This document shows positions 24,295 through 34,775 of a DNA stretch of 64,000 bases, in pieces. Position 1 is the stretch's first letter. Each line of letters starts with the position of its first letter. The stretch covers positions 85,672 to 149,671 of the forward strand of contig NZ_AWFF01000076.1 in NCBI RefSeq assembly GCF_000682755.1, given 5' to 3'. The notes beneath the pieces are model-generated. The model made no database searches. It was not told where the DNA came from and saw only the letters and a list, made by a program, of their open reading frames with translations. The stretch comes from Hyphomonas beringensis (GTDB lineage: Bacteria > Pseudomonadota > Alphaproteobacteria > Caulobacterales > Hyphomonadaceae). The position numbers were made by a program, and so were the translations under genes.

Positions 24295-25505
24295 GGCCAG
24301 ACATTTAAGGCGCGCAGCACCAGTCTCAAGCCAAGGCCGAAACATATTATCACGACCGACACGCCAATCAGATTGGCTGGAAGACTATTGGTATGTGCCC
24401 CCAGTAATGCCTTTCGGTTCATCAGGATCAAAAGGAAGCTCGCCAGGACTGGAAGGAGGAGGCCATTTGCGATCTGGGCAAACATGATGACACTGACGGG
24501 CCTGATGCCTGAGAGCGCCACCAAAGTCCCAATCAATAATACGGCAAGGGCAATGAGACGGAAGCCTCGTCCATTGCGCTTCCATTTCATGATTTCGCTC
24601 ATGGCGTAGGCAGTGGCCAAAGGTGCCGTGATAGAAGACGAGAGCCCCGCCGCAAATAATCCTGCGCCAACCAGATAGCGCGCGACCGGGCCATATGCAG
24701 GTTCAATGGCAATCGCCATATCGCTGGCCGAGTTGATTGTCTGCTCAGTACCGTACAGGCTTGCTGCAGCGGTGGTCAGCACAAGGATGGAGATCAGGCC
24801 GCCCAGTCCAATAGATAATCCGGTATCTCTTCGGGCTTCCCTCATAGCGGCGTCTGTGTCGCCAGGCCATTTCTCTCTTACTGAAGACGAGTGCAGGAAA
24901 AGATTATATGGCACGATTGTCGTACCAATCAGCGCAACGGCCGTGAAGAGCCCGGTCTCGGGAATGCCTGGCTTCAGACCTGCCAGCAAGTCACCTACAT
25001 CTGGCCGCGTTATGAAGACACTTCCGGCGAAGGCGAGGCTCATCAGAATAACAAGGCCAATGAGAAGCTTCTCGATATGCCCGTACTTTCCGAAATAGAG
25101 GAGCAGGCCGGCCAGAAGACTGAGTCCCATGACCACGAAATATCTGGATGTTTCAGAGTCCCCGGTGATGGCTTGAATACCAAGCGCACCGCCTGCAAGG
25201 TTTCCGGCTTCATAGGCAGCATTGCCGACCGCAAGTGCCGACACGCTTAGCAGGATGGCGATCGAGCGAAAGACCATTCCATTCGATGGATGCACGAGCG
25301 CAGCGCCTAGCCCCATTCCGGCGGCAAGCCCCAGTCGCGCCGACATCTCCTGTAGTATGATGGTCGCAAGGGTCGCGAAGACGAGTGTCCAGATGAGCGC
25401 ATAGCCAAAGCTTGCGCCTGCCACGGTGCACACCGTCACTGTACCCGGGCCGATAAAGGCGGCTGCCACGAGTGCGCCCGGACCGATTGGCAGTTTCAGG
25501 CGCAC
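24291..25505 (-). CDS. NRAMP-fold transporter without the metal-binding motifs (YcsG-like)
   Basis: The 404-residue protein has about eleven membrane helices and aligns with NRAMP/MntH: ASFGYALIW follows helix 1 and IVPYNLFLHSS corresponds to helix 6. The metal ligands are replaced: the helix-1 DPGN motif reads GPGT (residues 19-22) and the helix-6 MPH motif reads VPY (198-200). It should therefore not carry manganese or iron in the usual way. It overlaps pxpA by four bases. In Bacillus subtilis an NRAMP-family gene (ycsG) sits beside the pxpA homologue ycsF, so this pairing is conserved over long distances. Uptake of 5-oxoproline or a related acid is the natural hypothesis. Confidence 0.85.
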   Translation of the reverse strand: MRLKLPIGPGALVAAAFIGPGTVTVCTVAGASFGYALIWTLVFATLATIILQEMSARLGLAAGMGLGAALVHPSNGMVFRSIAILLSVSALAVGNAAYEAGNLAGGALGIQAITGDSETSRYFVVMGLSLLAGLLLYFGKYGHIEKLLIGLVILMSLAFAGSVFITRPDVGDLLAGLKPGIPETGLFTAVALIGTTIVPYNLFLHSSSVREKWPGDTDAAMREARRDTGLSIGLGGLISILVLTTAAASLYGTEQTINSASDMAIAIEPAYGPVARYLVGAGLFAAGLSSSITAPLATAYAMSEIMKWKRNGRGFRLIALAVLLIGTLVALSGIRPVSVIMFAQIANGLLLPVLASFLLILMNRKALLGAHTNSLPANLIGVSVVIICFGLGLRLVLRALNVWP

Positions 25506-25539
25506 TGTTTCCCCTTATGGCTATGTCTCAGGACAGGTA

Positions 25540-26955
25540 TCAGACGTGTATGACGCGTCCTTCGGCATCAAGAACCGATTCATGCATCGTTTCAGAAATG
25601 GTTGGGTGCGGGAAGATCGTGTGTATGAGATCCTGCTCTGTCAGTTCACCCTGACGCGCGATGACATAGCCCTGGATCAGTTCAGTTACCTCAGCTCCGA
25701 TCATGTGCGCCCCCAGCAATTCGCCGGTCTTCTTGTCAAAGATGGTTTTAACGAGGCCTTCGCTGGCGCCCATAGCAATCGCCTTGCCGTTGCCGATGAA
25801 AGGAAAACGGCCAACCTTGATGTCGTAGCCTTTCTCCTTAGCGACCTTTTCGGTGAGGCCGACGCTGGCGACCTGCGGATGGGAATAGGTGCAACCCGGA
25901 ACATTCCATGGGTCAAACGGCTCAGCGTGCTCTGCACCTGCAATGCCTTCCACGCAGACCACGCCTTCATGAGATGCCTTGTGCGCGAGCCATGGCGGGC
26001 CGGTCAAATCGCCAATGGCGTAAAGGCCTTTGACACCTGTGCGTCCAAAATTGTCGACGGTGACATGCGTCTTCTCGAATTTGACGCCCAGGTCTTCCAA
26101 GCCGAGATTTTCGACATTTCCAACAATCCCCACAGCGAGGATCGCGCGGTCGAATTCCTTCTTTTCCTTCTTACCGGATTTATCGGTGATCTCGGCTGTC
26201 ACCGTATTCTTGCCGGCCTTCAGGTTTTCGACCTTCGCACCCGTTACAATGTTCAGGCCTTGTTTCTTGAAATCCTTTTCGGCGAGTTTCGAAATCTCTT
26301 CGTCCTCAACTGGCAGGATACGATCCATGACCTCGGCCACAGTCACCTCTGCGCCAAGTTCATGATAGAAGCTGGCGAATTCAATGCCGATGGCGCCTGA
26401 GCCGATGACAAGTAGGCGCTTGGGCATAACGTCCGGGGTCATCGCTTCGCGGTAGGTCCAGATCAGCTTCTTGTCGGCAACAAGGCCAGCCTGAGGAATA
26501 TCGCGCGCGCGAGCGCCAGTGGCCAGCATCACATGCTTTGACTGATAGCTCGTTTCCTTGTCGTCCTTGCCTTTGACTATGACCTTCGGCGCAGGCGTGC
26601 CCTTTTCGAGACGGGCCGTGCCTTCGATGACATCGATCTTGTTCTTCTTCATCAGGAACTTCACACCGGTAGACAACTGGTTGGCTACACCGCGCGAGCG
26701 CTTCACCACAGCATCCAGATCAAAATCGGCCTTGTCGATCTTCAGGCCAAAATCCTTGGCATGGTTCGCAAGATGCAGAACTTCTGCAGATCGCAGAAGT
26801 GCCTTTGTCGGGATGCAGCCCCAGTTCAGGCAAATGCCGCCAAGGCTTTCCCGCTCGACTATGGCCGTCTTCATGCCTAGCTGGGTTGCGCGGATCGCGG
26901 CGACGTAACCACCGGGGCCGGAGCCGATAACGATGAGGTCGTATTGGTTGCTCAT
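25540..26955 (-). CDS. lpdA: Dihydrolipoyl dehydrogenase (E3)
   Basis: The 471-residue flavoprotein reoxidises the lipoyl groups of pyruvate dehydrogenase. It shows the FAD site DLIVIGSGPGGYVAAIRATQ, the redox disulfide GGICLNWGCIPTKAL, the NAD site LLVIGSGAIGIEFASFYHEL, and the C-terminal His-Glu pair HPTISETMHE. ATG 26955 (MSNQYDLI) overlaps the small lipoprotein gene stop. The gene closes the pdh cluster; the NRAMP/pxp genes start 34 bases downstream and could share its transcript. Confidence 0.97.
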   Translation of the reverse strand: MSNQYDLIVIGSGPGGYVAAIRATQLGMKTAIVERESLGGICLNWGCIPTKALLRSAEVLHLANHAKDFGLKIDKADFDLDAVVKRSRGVANQLSTGVKFLMKKNKIDVIEGTARLEKGTPAPKVIVKGKDDKETSYQSKHVMLATGARARDIPQAGLVADKKLIWTYREAMTPDVMPKRLLVIGSGAIGIEFASFYHELGAEVTVAEVMDRILPVEDEEISKLAEKDFKKQGLNIVTGAKVENLKAGKNTVTAEITDKSGKKEKKEFDRAILAVGIVGNVENLGLEDLGVKFEKTHVTVDNFGRTGVKGLYAIGDLTGPPWLAHKASHEGVVCVEGIAGAEHAEPFDPWNVPGCTYSHPQVASVGLTEKVAKEKGYDIKVGRFPFIGNGKAIAMGASEGLVKTIFDKKTGELLGAHMIGAEVTELIQGYVIARQGELTEQDLIHTIFPHPTISETMHESVLDAEGRVIHV

Positions 26956-27311
26956 TGAGTAATTCCTCTCATCTCGTCCCATTTCTTTTGGGCCTCGGCG
27001 ACCCGAATGGATGAACCTTCGAACATTTCCGGTGTGCAGATATATTCCGGTTCCTCAGTACTGATCTTGTTCATCATCGTGACGCTGTCAGCCGCGATGC
27101 TCTCTCTCACTTCTTTGGAAATCCCGCTATGGCGTAGCTCTTCCATGAAGGTGCTGAGATTGTCATCACCGCTGGCTTCGCAAAGTAAATTCATGCCTCT
27201 TTCGATGGCGAGGTCATTCGCGATGAGGCGAACTTCCGTTTCGTTGATCCCTGCGGAGGATTGTGTCCCTGATATATCCTGCCGGCAGTTTGCAACTGCC
27301 AGCAGGCACAT
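26952..27311 (-). CDS. Small predicted lipoprotein between pdhC and lpdA
   Basis: The frame between pdhC and lpdA ends with a stop overlapping the lpdA start (ATGA). ATG 27311 gives 119 residues beginning MCLLAVANCRQDISG, where LAVANC looks like a lipobox although the preceding part is very short. GTG 27326 would add five residues and a better signal (VPAALMCLLAVANC); the true start is uncertain. The mature part is acidic and helical with two more cysteines (LLCEASGDD, YICTPEMF). No family was recognised. Translation is coupled to lpdA. Confidence 0.6.
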   Translation of the reverse strand: MCLLAVANCRQDISGTQSSAGINETEVRLIANDLAIERGMNLLCEASGDDNLSTFMEELRHSGISKEVRESIAADSVTMMNKISTEEPEYICTPEMFEGSSIRVAEAQKKWDEMRGITQ

Positions 27312-27334
27312 CAATGCAGCGGGCACGCTCCGGA

Positions 27335-28678
27335 TCAAAGCAGCATCGCCTCCGGCGTTTCGACATAGCGTTTGAAGGCCTGCAGCCATTTCGCGCCTTC
27401 CGCCCCGCCAATGACGCGGTGATCACAGGTGAGGGTAACGGTCATGATAGTACGGGCTGCGATGCCGCCCTTGTCATCAACCACAGCGCGTTTCTCCCCT
27501 GCCCCGACAGACAGGATCATGCCCTCGGGCGGATTGATAATGGAGGCGAAGTTCTTGATGCCGAACATGCCGAGATTGGAGATGCTGAATGTGCCGCCCG
27601 TATATTCCTGCGGTTTCAGCTTGCGATCGCGTGCACGGCTGGCAAGATCTTTCATCTCTTCAGAAATCTCGGCGAGACCTTTGGTTTCCGCCTTGAACAC
27701 AACAGGCGTAATCAGGCCGCCATCAATAGCCACGGCGACAGAGACATTCGCATGCTTGTGATATGCAATGCCATCATCTGTATAGGACGCGTTGCAATCC
27801 GGCTCAGCTTTTAGAGCCAAGGCAGCGGCCTTGATCAGCATGTCATTCACAGAGATTTTTATGCCGTCCTTGGCGGCGGCATTAATCGCCGCCCGACTGC
27901 TGAGCAGTTTGTCGAGTTCAATATCCACATTCAGCGGGAAGTGCGGCACCTGCATGAAGCTGGTCGTCAGGCGCTTGGCCACGGTCTTGCGCATGCCATC
28001 CAGCGGCACAAGCTCATATGTATCCGGAGCATAGACACGGTCATCAAGCACTTGCGGCAGGATCAGGCCATCTGGCTGAGCCGTCGTCCCGGAGGATTTC
28101 GATGCGGCAGGTTTGGCGCTCTCGACATCACGTTTGATAATGCGACCGCGTGGGCCGGTCCCCTCAAGACTTTTGAGGTCAATCCCCTTCATATCAGCGA
28201 TGCGCCGAGCCAGCGGACTGGCTTTGATGCGACCATTATCCGTGTTCGCAGATGGAAGAGGTGTAGAGGCGAGTTGCTTGGTGCCGGAAGGTGCTTCGGA
28301 CTTGGACGACTCTTGCTTCTTTTCTTTGGGCTTTGACTCCTCGGCAGGTTTCTCTGCCTTGGCGTCTTCCTTTTTGGGCTCTTCTTTCTTTGGCGCGTCT
28401 GTCTTAGCGGGTGCCTCAATCGAGGAGGCATCTTCGCCCTCTTCCGCGAGCAACGCGATCACTTCATTGACCTTGACGCCTTCAGTCCCGGCCTCAACAA
28501 GGATCTTCGCCATAGTGCCTTCGTCGACAGCCTCGACTTCCATCGTCGCCTTGTCGGTTTCGATTTCCGCGATGACATCACCGGAAGAGATCGTGTCACC
28601 TTCCTTTACGAGCCATTTCGACAGAGTGCCCTCTTCCATCGTGGGAGATAGGGCGGGCATGGTGATATTGATCGGCAT
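27335..28678 (-). CDS. pdhC: Dihydrolipoamide acetyltransferase (pyruvate dehydrogenase E2)
   Basis: The 447-residue E2 forms the core of the complex. One lipoyl domain occupies residues 1-78 with the modified lysine in [12 protein letters not shown]. An acidic/Lys/Pro linker runs to about 140, the subunit-binding domain follows (KASPLARRIADMKGIDLKSL, EGTGPRGRIIKRDV), and the catalytic domain starts near 215. The active-site motif reads CDHRVIGGAEGA: the histidine is kept, but the usual aspartate of HRVxDG is glycine. AGGAG precedes ATG 28678. It lies nine bases after pdhB. Confidence 0.95.
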   Translation of the reverse strand: MPINITMPALSPTMEEGTLSKWLVKEGDTISSGDVIAEIETDKATMEVEAVDEGTMAKILVEAGTEGVKVNEVIALLAEEGEDASSIEAPAKTDAPKKEEPKKEDAKAEKPAEESKPKEKKQESSKSEAPSGTKQLASTPLPSANTDNGRIKASPLARRIADMKGIDLKSLEGTGPRGRIIKRDVESAKPAASKSSGTTAQPDGLILPQVLDDRVYAPDTYELVPLDGMRKTVAKRLTTSFMQVPHFPLNVDIELDKLLSSRAAINAAAKDGIKISVNDMLIKAAALALKAEPDCNASYTDDGIAYHKHANVSVAVAIDGGLITPVVFKAETKGLAEISEEMKDLASRARDRKLKPQEYTGGTFSISNLGMFGIKNFASIINPPEGMILSVGAGEKRAVVDDKGGIAARTIMTVTLTCDHRVIGGAEGAKWLQAFKRYVETPEAMLL

Positions 28679-28687
28679 GTCTGTCTC

Positions 28688-30088
28688 CTAGTCCACGTAG
28701 CAAACCTTGCGGGCGGCGGCGACAATGTCGTCAGCATCCGGAAGGCTCATGGCTTCGAGGTTGGCAGCGTATGGCAGCGGCACATCTTTCTGGTGTACGC
28801 GGGCCGGCGGGGCGTCGAGATAGTCGAAGGCTTCTGCAGTCACCGTCGCGGCGATCTCAGCGCCAACACCAAAGAAGCGCCAGCCTTCCTCACAGCAAAC
28901 GATGCGGTTCGTTTTCTTCACGCTTTCGACCACTGTGTCGGTGTCCAGCGGGCGAATGGTTCGCAGATCGATTACTTCAGCATCGATCCCCTGCTCTGCC
29001 AGAATATTGGCCGCTTCCAGCGCAAAGCCAACCATGCGCGAATGTGCAACCAAAGTAACATCAGTGCCTTCACGTTTGATAGCTGCCTTGCCGATCGGCA
29101 AGACATGGTCATCAAGATCAGGAACGGGGAAGCTGTTCCCGTAGAGAAGCTCATGCTCAAGGAACACAACAGGGTTCGGATCGCGGATCGCTGCTTTCAG
29201 CAGGCCCTTGGCATCAGCCGCATCATAAGGCGCGACGACTTTCAGGCCCGGGACGTGACCATACCACGCAGCATAGTCCTGGCTGTGCTGAGCGCCTACG
29301 CGGGACGCTGCGCCATTCGGGCCGCGGAACACAATCGGACAGCCCATCTGACCACCAGACATGTACAGCGTCTTGCCTGCCGAGTTGATGATCTGGTCAA
29401 TCGCCTGCATGGCGAAGTTGAAGGTCATGAACTCCACAATTGGCTTGAGGCCCGCAAAAGCAGCGCCGACACCAAGACCTGCAAAACCATGCTCTGTAAT
29501 CGGCGTATCAACGACGCGCTTCGAGCCAAACTCCTGAAGCAGTTCACGGGTCACCTTGTAGGCGCCCTGGTATTCGGCAACCTCCTCGCCCATGACAAAG
29601 ACCGCTTCGTCGCGGCGCATCTCTTCTGCCATCGCATCACGAAGGGCGTCACGAACGGTCGTATCTGTGAAAGAGGTTCCTTCCGGAATGCTCGGATCGT
29701 TTAGCACTTTTGCCTTGGGCGCTTCAGCCTCATCGGCCTTGTCTGCTGAATCACTAGCAGCCTCTTCCTTGTCGGAAGAAGAAGTGTCTTCTTTGGCATC
29801 AGCGCTCGCCGCATCGCCTTTCGCTTCGACGGAATCGGCGTCTTCGCCCTCTTCCGCCAGCACGGCGATCACGGCATTGACCTTCACGCCTTCGGTTCCT
29901 TCCGCAACAAGTATCTTGGCGAGGGTGCCTTCATCGACGGCCTCAACTTCCATCGTGGCCTTGTCGGTTTCAATTTCAGCAATGACATCACCGGAAGAGA
30001 TCGTGTCCCCTTCCTTTTTGAGCCATTTGGACAGAGTGCCCTCTTCCATGGTCGGAGACAGGGCGGGCATAAGAATATCAACGGACAT
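28688..30088 (-). CDS. pdhB: Pyruvate dehydrogenase E1 beta subunit with N-terminal lipoyl domain
   Basis: The 466-residue protein is longer than a plain E1 beta (about 330) because residues 1-78 are a lipoyl domain almost identical to that of PdhC ([17 protein letters not shown]). An acidic Ala/Ser/Asp/Lys linker covers about 80-135. The E1 beta part then starts ([39 protein letters not shown]). This fusion is a known feature of alphaproteobacterial complexes. GGAG lies before ATG 30088. With PdhA it decarboxylates pyruvate using thiamine diphosphate. Confidence 0.96.
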   Translation of the reverse strand: MSVDILMPALSPTMEEGTLSKWLKKEGDTISSGDVIAEIETDKATMEVEAVDEGTLAKILVAEGTEGVKVNAVIAVLAEEGEDADSVEAKGDAASADAKEDTSSSDKEEAASDSADKADEAEAPKAKVLNDPSIPEGTSFTDTTVRDALRDAMAEEMRRDEAVFVMGEEVAEYQGAYKVTRELLQEFGSKRVVDTPITEHGFAGLGVGAAFAGLKPIVEFMTFNFAMQAIDQIINSAGKTLYMSGGQMGCPIVFRGPNGAASRVGAQHSQDYAAWYGHVPGLKVVAPYDAADAKGLLKAAIRDPNPVVFLEHELLYGNSFPVPDLDDHVLPIGKAAIKREGTDVTLVAHSRMVGFALEAANILAEQGIDAEVIDLRTIRPLDTDTVVESVKKTNRIVCCEEGWRFFGVGAEIAATVTAEAFDYLDAPPARVHQKDVPLPYAANLEAMSLPDADDIVAAARKVCYVD

Positions 30089-30143
30089 TAATTGGCTCCG
30101 GAAAACAGAATGACTATCAGACGCGACGTTTGTTCCAGAGGCA

Positions 30144-31157
30144 TCAGGCGACCTCTACGTCTTTGAGGACATCCGTCCAGAGTTCGGAAGGATCAGGCTC
30201 CGGGCTCTCAAGCGAGAAGTCCGCAGCGTCCTTCACAATAGCCTTGATCTCTTTGTCGATGTCCTTGAGTTCGTCTTCTGTGGCGTGGCCATGCTCAAGA
30301 ATCTGGCCTTTCAGGCCTTCGATCGGGTCGTGATGGGAGCGAATATCATCAACTTCCTCGCGTTTACGATATTTCGCCGGATCGGACATGGAGTGACCGC
30401 GATAGCGGTAGGTCTTCATTTCGAGAATGTATGGCCCCTTGCCGGAGCGGGCATACTTCACGGCCTTCTCACCTGCTTCGCGGACAGCCAGAACATCCAT
30501 GCCGTCGACTTCCTCACCTTCGATTTCGAAGGAGATGCCGCGCTTGAAAAGTTCGGTCTCAGAAGCATGTCGGGCAACGCTTGTGCCCATTGCGTACATG
30601 TTATTCTCGATCACGTAGACGACAGGCAGATCCCAGAGGGAGGCCATATTGAAGGCCTCGTAAACCTGGCCCTGGTTTGCGGCGCCATCCCCGAAATAAG
30701 CGACGGCAACGTTGTCCGTACCGCGATACTTGTTCGCGAATCCAAGACCCGTACCAATGGGCACTTGGGCGCCCACAATCCCATGGCCCCCATAGAAATT
30801 CTTTTCCTTGGAGAACATGTGCATTGAGCCGCCCTTCCCTTTGGAATAGCCGCCAGAACGTCCTGTCAGTTCCGCCATGACGCCCTTAGGTTCCATGTCA
30901 CACGCCAGCATGTGGCCGTGGTCGCGGTAGCCGGTGATGATCTGATCGCCCTCTTTGAGACAGGACTGCATACCCGTCACAACGGCTTCCTGCCCGATAT
31001 AAAGGTGGCAGAAGCCCGCGATCTTCCCCATGCCGTAAAGTTGTCCAGCTTTCTCTTCGAAACGCCGGATCAGCAGCATGTCGCGGTAGTATTTCAGCAT
31101 CTCGGCCTTGCTGGCCTTAGAGGGTGCTTTTTTGGTACTCTTAGACTTTGTCGCCAT
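30144..31157 (-). CDS. pdhA: Pyruvate dehydrogenase E1 alpha subunit
   Basis: ATG 31157 is preferred because GGAG lies six bases upstream; an ATG four codons earlier is possible. The 337-residue protein starts with a Lys/Ser-rich tail, then [20 protein letters not shown]. The thiamine-diphosphate site is [20 protein letters not shown] with [10 protein letters not shown]. The phosphorylation-loop-like [15 protein letters not shown] is present. It catalyses decarboxylation of pyruvate with PdhB. The gap to pdhB is 55 bases. Confidence 0.96.
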   Translation of the reverse strand: MATKSKSTKKAPSKASKAEMLKYYRDMLLIRRFEEKAGQLYGMGKIAGFCHLYIGQEAVVTGMQSCLKEGDQIITGYRDHGHMLACDMEPKGVMAELTGRSGGYSKGKGGSMHMFSKEKNFYGGHGIVGAQVPIGTGLGFANKYRGTDNVAVAYFGDGAANQGQVYEAFNMASLWDLPVVYVIENNMYAMGTSVARHASETELFKRGISFEIEGEEVDGMDVLAVREAGEKAVKYARSGKGPYILEMKTYRYRGHSMSDPAKYRKREEVDDIRSHHDPIEGLKGQILEHGHATEDELKDIDKEIKAIVKDAADFSLESPEPDPSELWTDVLKDVEVA

Positions 31158-31224
31158 AAATCGCTCCATCCCTTTACCGACTTATGTAGGCGCAGATACG
31201 CAACGACAAGTCAGATCAACTATG

Positions 31225-31524
31225 TCAATTTGCAGAGGTGCGTTCAGACGTGAGCAAAACGACCTCATTCGGGTAGACGAATGCAAGCTTTTCGCGAGCC
31301 ATTGCCTCTACAAAATCCGGGTCGACAGAGCCTGGGGTAAGGCGACGGATATCCGTCTGAAGGCGGGTAATTTCCGTCTCGATCCGGGCCAGTTCCGCCT
31401 TGCGGTCTTCCAAGTCTATCTGGGCATCTGACCAACGGCCAAGCCCCTTCTCCCCCGCAAAGGCGTGGTAAGCAAAGTAGAGCACAAGAAGAGAAAGGCC
31501 AGCGGCCCCGAATCGCGATTTCAT
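31225..31524 (-). CDS. ftsB: Septum formation initiator FtsB/DivIC-like
   Basis: The 99-residue protein has one N-terminal membrane helix (FGAAGLSLLVLYFAYHAFAG) followed by a coiled coil (IDLEDRKAELARIETEITRL QTDIRRL). A C-terminal EAMAREKLAFVYPNEVVLL matches the FtsB/DivIC family, which bridges FtsL and FtsQ in the divisome. It sits between eno and pdhA, the usual alphaproteobacterial location. Confidence 0.9.
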   Translation of the reverse strand: MKSRFGAAGLSLLVLYFAYHAFAGEKGLGRWSDAQIDLEDRKAELARIETEITRLQTDIRRLTPGSVDPDFVEAMAREKLAFVYPNEVVLLTSERTSAN

Positions 31525-31553
31525 ACCTAATAGCTAATACAGCTATGGTTAAG

Positions 31554-31587
31554 AGACCGTGACAGCGCACAAAGGCCGTCACGGTCT
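31554..31587 (-). terminator. Hairpin between eno and ftsB
   Basis: AGACCGTGAC (31554-31563) pairs perfectly with GTCACGGTCT (31578-31587), 11 bases downstream of the eno stop on the - strand. The - strand continues with CTTAACC, so the T-run is poor. It may weaken rather than fully stop read-through into ftsB-pdh. Confidence 0.55.
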
Positions 31588-31597
31588 GATATAGTTT

Positions 31598-32983
<1,386 letters not shown>

Positions 32984-33169
32984 TTAGATATCGTCGCGCG
33001 GTTCAAGGACCTGGCGGCCGCGGTACATGCCGGTCTTCAGATCGACATGGTGCGGGCGACGCAGCTCACCGGAGTCTGCGTCTTCAATGTATGTGTTCAT
33101 GTCGAGACGGTCGTGGGCGCGGCGCATGCCACGGCGAGACTTCGACTTTTTACTCTTGGGGACTGCCAT
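32984..33169 (-). CDS. rpmF: 50S ribosomal protein L32
   Basis: The 61-residue basic protein starts [20 protein letters not shown] and has [20 protein letters not shown], typical of L32. There are no cysteines, so this is the zinc-free form common in alphaproteobacteria. It is followed by a strong terminator. Confidence 0.97.
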   Translation of the reverse strand: MAVPKSKKSKSRRGMRRAHDRLDMNTYIEDADSGELRRPHHVDLKTGMYRGRQVLEPRDDI

Positions 33170-33296
33170 GACAGGTATCCGGTGGTTTGGCGCGAAAATG
33201 CGCGTGAATTGGAAAGGGGCCTCATACAGAGACCGAAAAGGGTTTGCAAGGCATCAACCTCATTGGGCACCGAATTTCTTCAGCGCCCTGTTGTGA

Positions 33297-34550
33297 TCAC
33301 TGCTCCTTGGCGGCTTCAACCTCACGCATAACACGCAGCATGTTTCCGCTCCAGATCTTCTCAAGATCCTCTTCAGTATAGCCCTCTTCCAGAAGGCGCG
33401 CCGTTACCTTCGGCAGGAAAGAAACATCCTCCATGCCCTCAACGCCGCCACCACCATCCCAGTCGGCCCCCATGCCGACATGGTCTGGTCCAACCAGTTT
33501 CAGGGCATACAGCATCTGATCCATGAACACGTCAAAAGTAGACATTGGCGGTGGGAATTCAGCGTCAATCGCCTCATAGCGCTCGCGGAATTCGGCCATC
33601 TGCTCATCTGTCAGACCTTCCTTCATTGCCTCGGCATATTCCTCTTGGATGGCTTCGATGGCCGCTTTACGTTCCGGCGTTGGCTCCAAATCATCGATAT
33701 AGGACCCATAGGCGTTAATCTGGATAACGCCGCCATCATCAGCGACCTTCTTGAGCAGCTCATCCGTCACGTTACGCGGGTGGTCATAGAGGGCACGCAC
33801 GCCCGTGTGTGACAGGAAGATCGGCGTCGTCGAGATGGCCATGATGTCTTCCACGGTCGAATCAGCTGCGTGAGAGCCATCAATCATCATGCCCAGGCGA
33901 TTCGCTTCCCGAATCAGCTCTTCGCCCAGAGGGGACAAACCGCCATAGTCATTGGCTTCCAAATCGGTTGAGCTGTCAGCGAACTGGTTGTCACGGAAAT
34001 GGACCGGCCCAATCAGACGTACGCCCTTGTCGTAAAAGGTCTGCAACATTGAGATGTCGGTGCCGAGTGGATAGCTATTCTCTATGGACTGATACACAAC
34101 GCGCTTGCCATCGCCGACAATGCGCGCCGCATCATCAGCCGTATAAGCCAACTCGAAATTATCAGGATGCGATTCGACCATCTGGATGATCTCGTCGGAG
34201 CGGTGCAGGGCGGCATTCTTGGCAGCCTCGTACGAGGCTGCATCGAGCGGCCCCTGAGGTGTGAAGATCACCCAAAAGCCCCCATCCAGGCCACCGCGCT
34301 TCATTTTCGGCAGATCTACCTGCACCTGCCCCAGCTTGGAGGGGTTGTCGGCCATGATATCGAAATCAGGCTTTGAGAAATTTGCGGGCGTGTCCAGGTG
34401 CGAATCGAGCACAATCAATCGCTCGTGAATTTCCGCTGGCGTCGCCACCGCTGCTTGTTCCGCCGCAGGGACAGGGTCAGACTTAGGGTCTGACGGGCTG
34501 CATGCGGCGAGGGCAAGGATGGATGCGCCAAGGGTGAGATGTTTGATCAT
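33297..34550 (-). CDS. Membrane dipeptidase-like lipoprotein (peptidase M19)
   Basis: The 417-residue protein has a lipoprotein signal (MIKHLTLGASILALAACSPS, lipobox LAAC). The M19 zinc ligands are present: IVLDSHLDTP (HxD), QSIENSYPLG (bridging Glu), MMIDGSHAADST and FLSHTGVRALYDHPRN (two His). GMGADWDGGGG matches the conserved substrate-loop region. M19 enzymes cleave dipeptides, often with a D-residue at the C-terminal side, in the cell envelope. Together with the D-aminoacylase-like gene at the window start it suggests interest in unusual peptides, but the two loci are 31 kb apart. Confidence 0.92.
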   Translation of the reverse strand: MIKHLTLGASILALAACSPSDPKSDPVPAAEQAAVATPAEIHERLIVLDSHLDTPANFSKPDFDIMADNPSKLGQVQVDLPKMKRGGLDGGFWVIFTPQGPLDAASYEAAKNAALHRSDEIIQMVESHPDNFELAYTADDAARIVGDGKRVVYQSIENSYPLGTDISMLQTFYDKGVRLIGPVHFRDNQFADSSTDLEANDYGGLSPLGEELIREANRLGMMIDGSHAADSTVEDIMAISTTPIFLSHTGVRALYDHPRNVTDELLKKVADDGGVIQINAYGSYIDDLEPTPERKAAIEAIQEEYAEAMKEGLTDEQMAEFRERYEAIDAEFPPPMSTFDVFMDQMLYALKLVGPDHVGMGADWDGGGGVEGMEDVSFLPKVTARLLEEGYTEEDLEKIWSGNMLRVMREVEAAKEQ

Positions 34551-34607
34551 CTGTAATATATTCTCCAGTCTTTGAACCGGACCCTAAGCCTTGTGAGCGC
34601 TGACGCA

Positions 34608-34635
34608 AGAAAAATGGCCGCCCGTTGGGGCGGCC
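34608..34635 (-). terminator. Intrinsic terminator after the histidine phosphatase gene
   Basis: On the - strand, GGCCGCCC and GGGCGGCC (34616-34635) form an eight-base-pair GC stem with a four-base loop, followed by ATTTTTC. It ends the racemase-phosphatase transcript. Confidence 0.85.
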
Positions 34636-34775
34636 AAGTTCAGCAAGAAGGACGTTAGACCAAAACCCGAGGCATTTGCCTAAAGCTCGGGCCTAACAGG
34701 TATTATTAATAACAGATCTATCTGAATGGGTGCGCGCAGGTGTGTTGTACGCCATTCATGTTCGCTGAGAGCCTT

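Noticed and set aside
24103..24609. + strand frame of 168 codons opposite pxpA and the NRAMP-like gene
   Set aside because: It lies fully antisense to two well-supported genes and has no recognisable domain.
28688..30088. Lipoyl domain on E1 beta as a novel fusion
   Set aside because: The fusion is an established feature of alphaproteobacterial pyruvate dehydrogenase.
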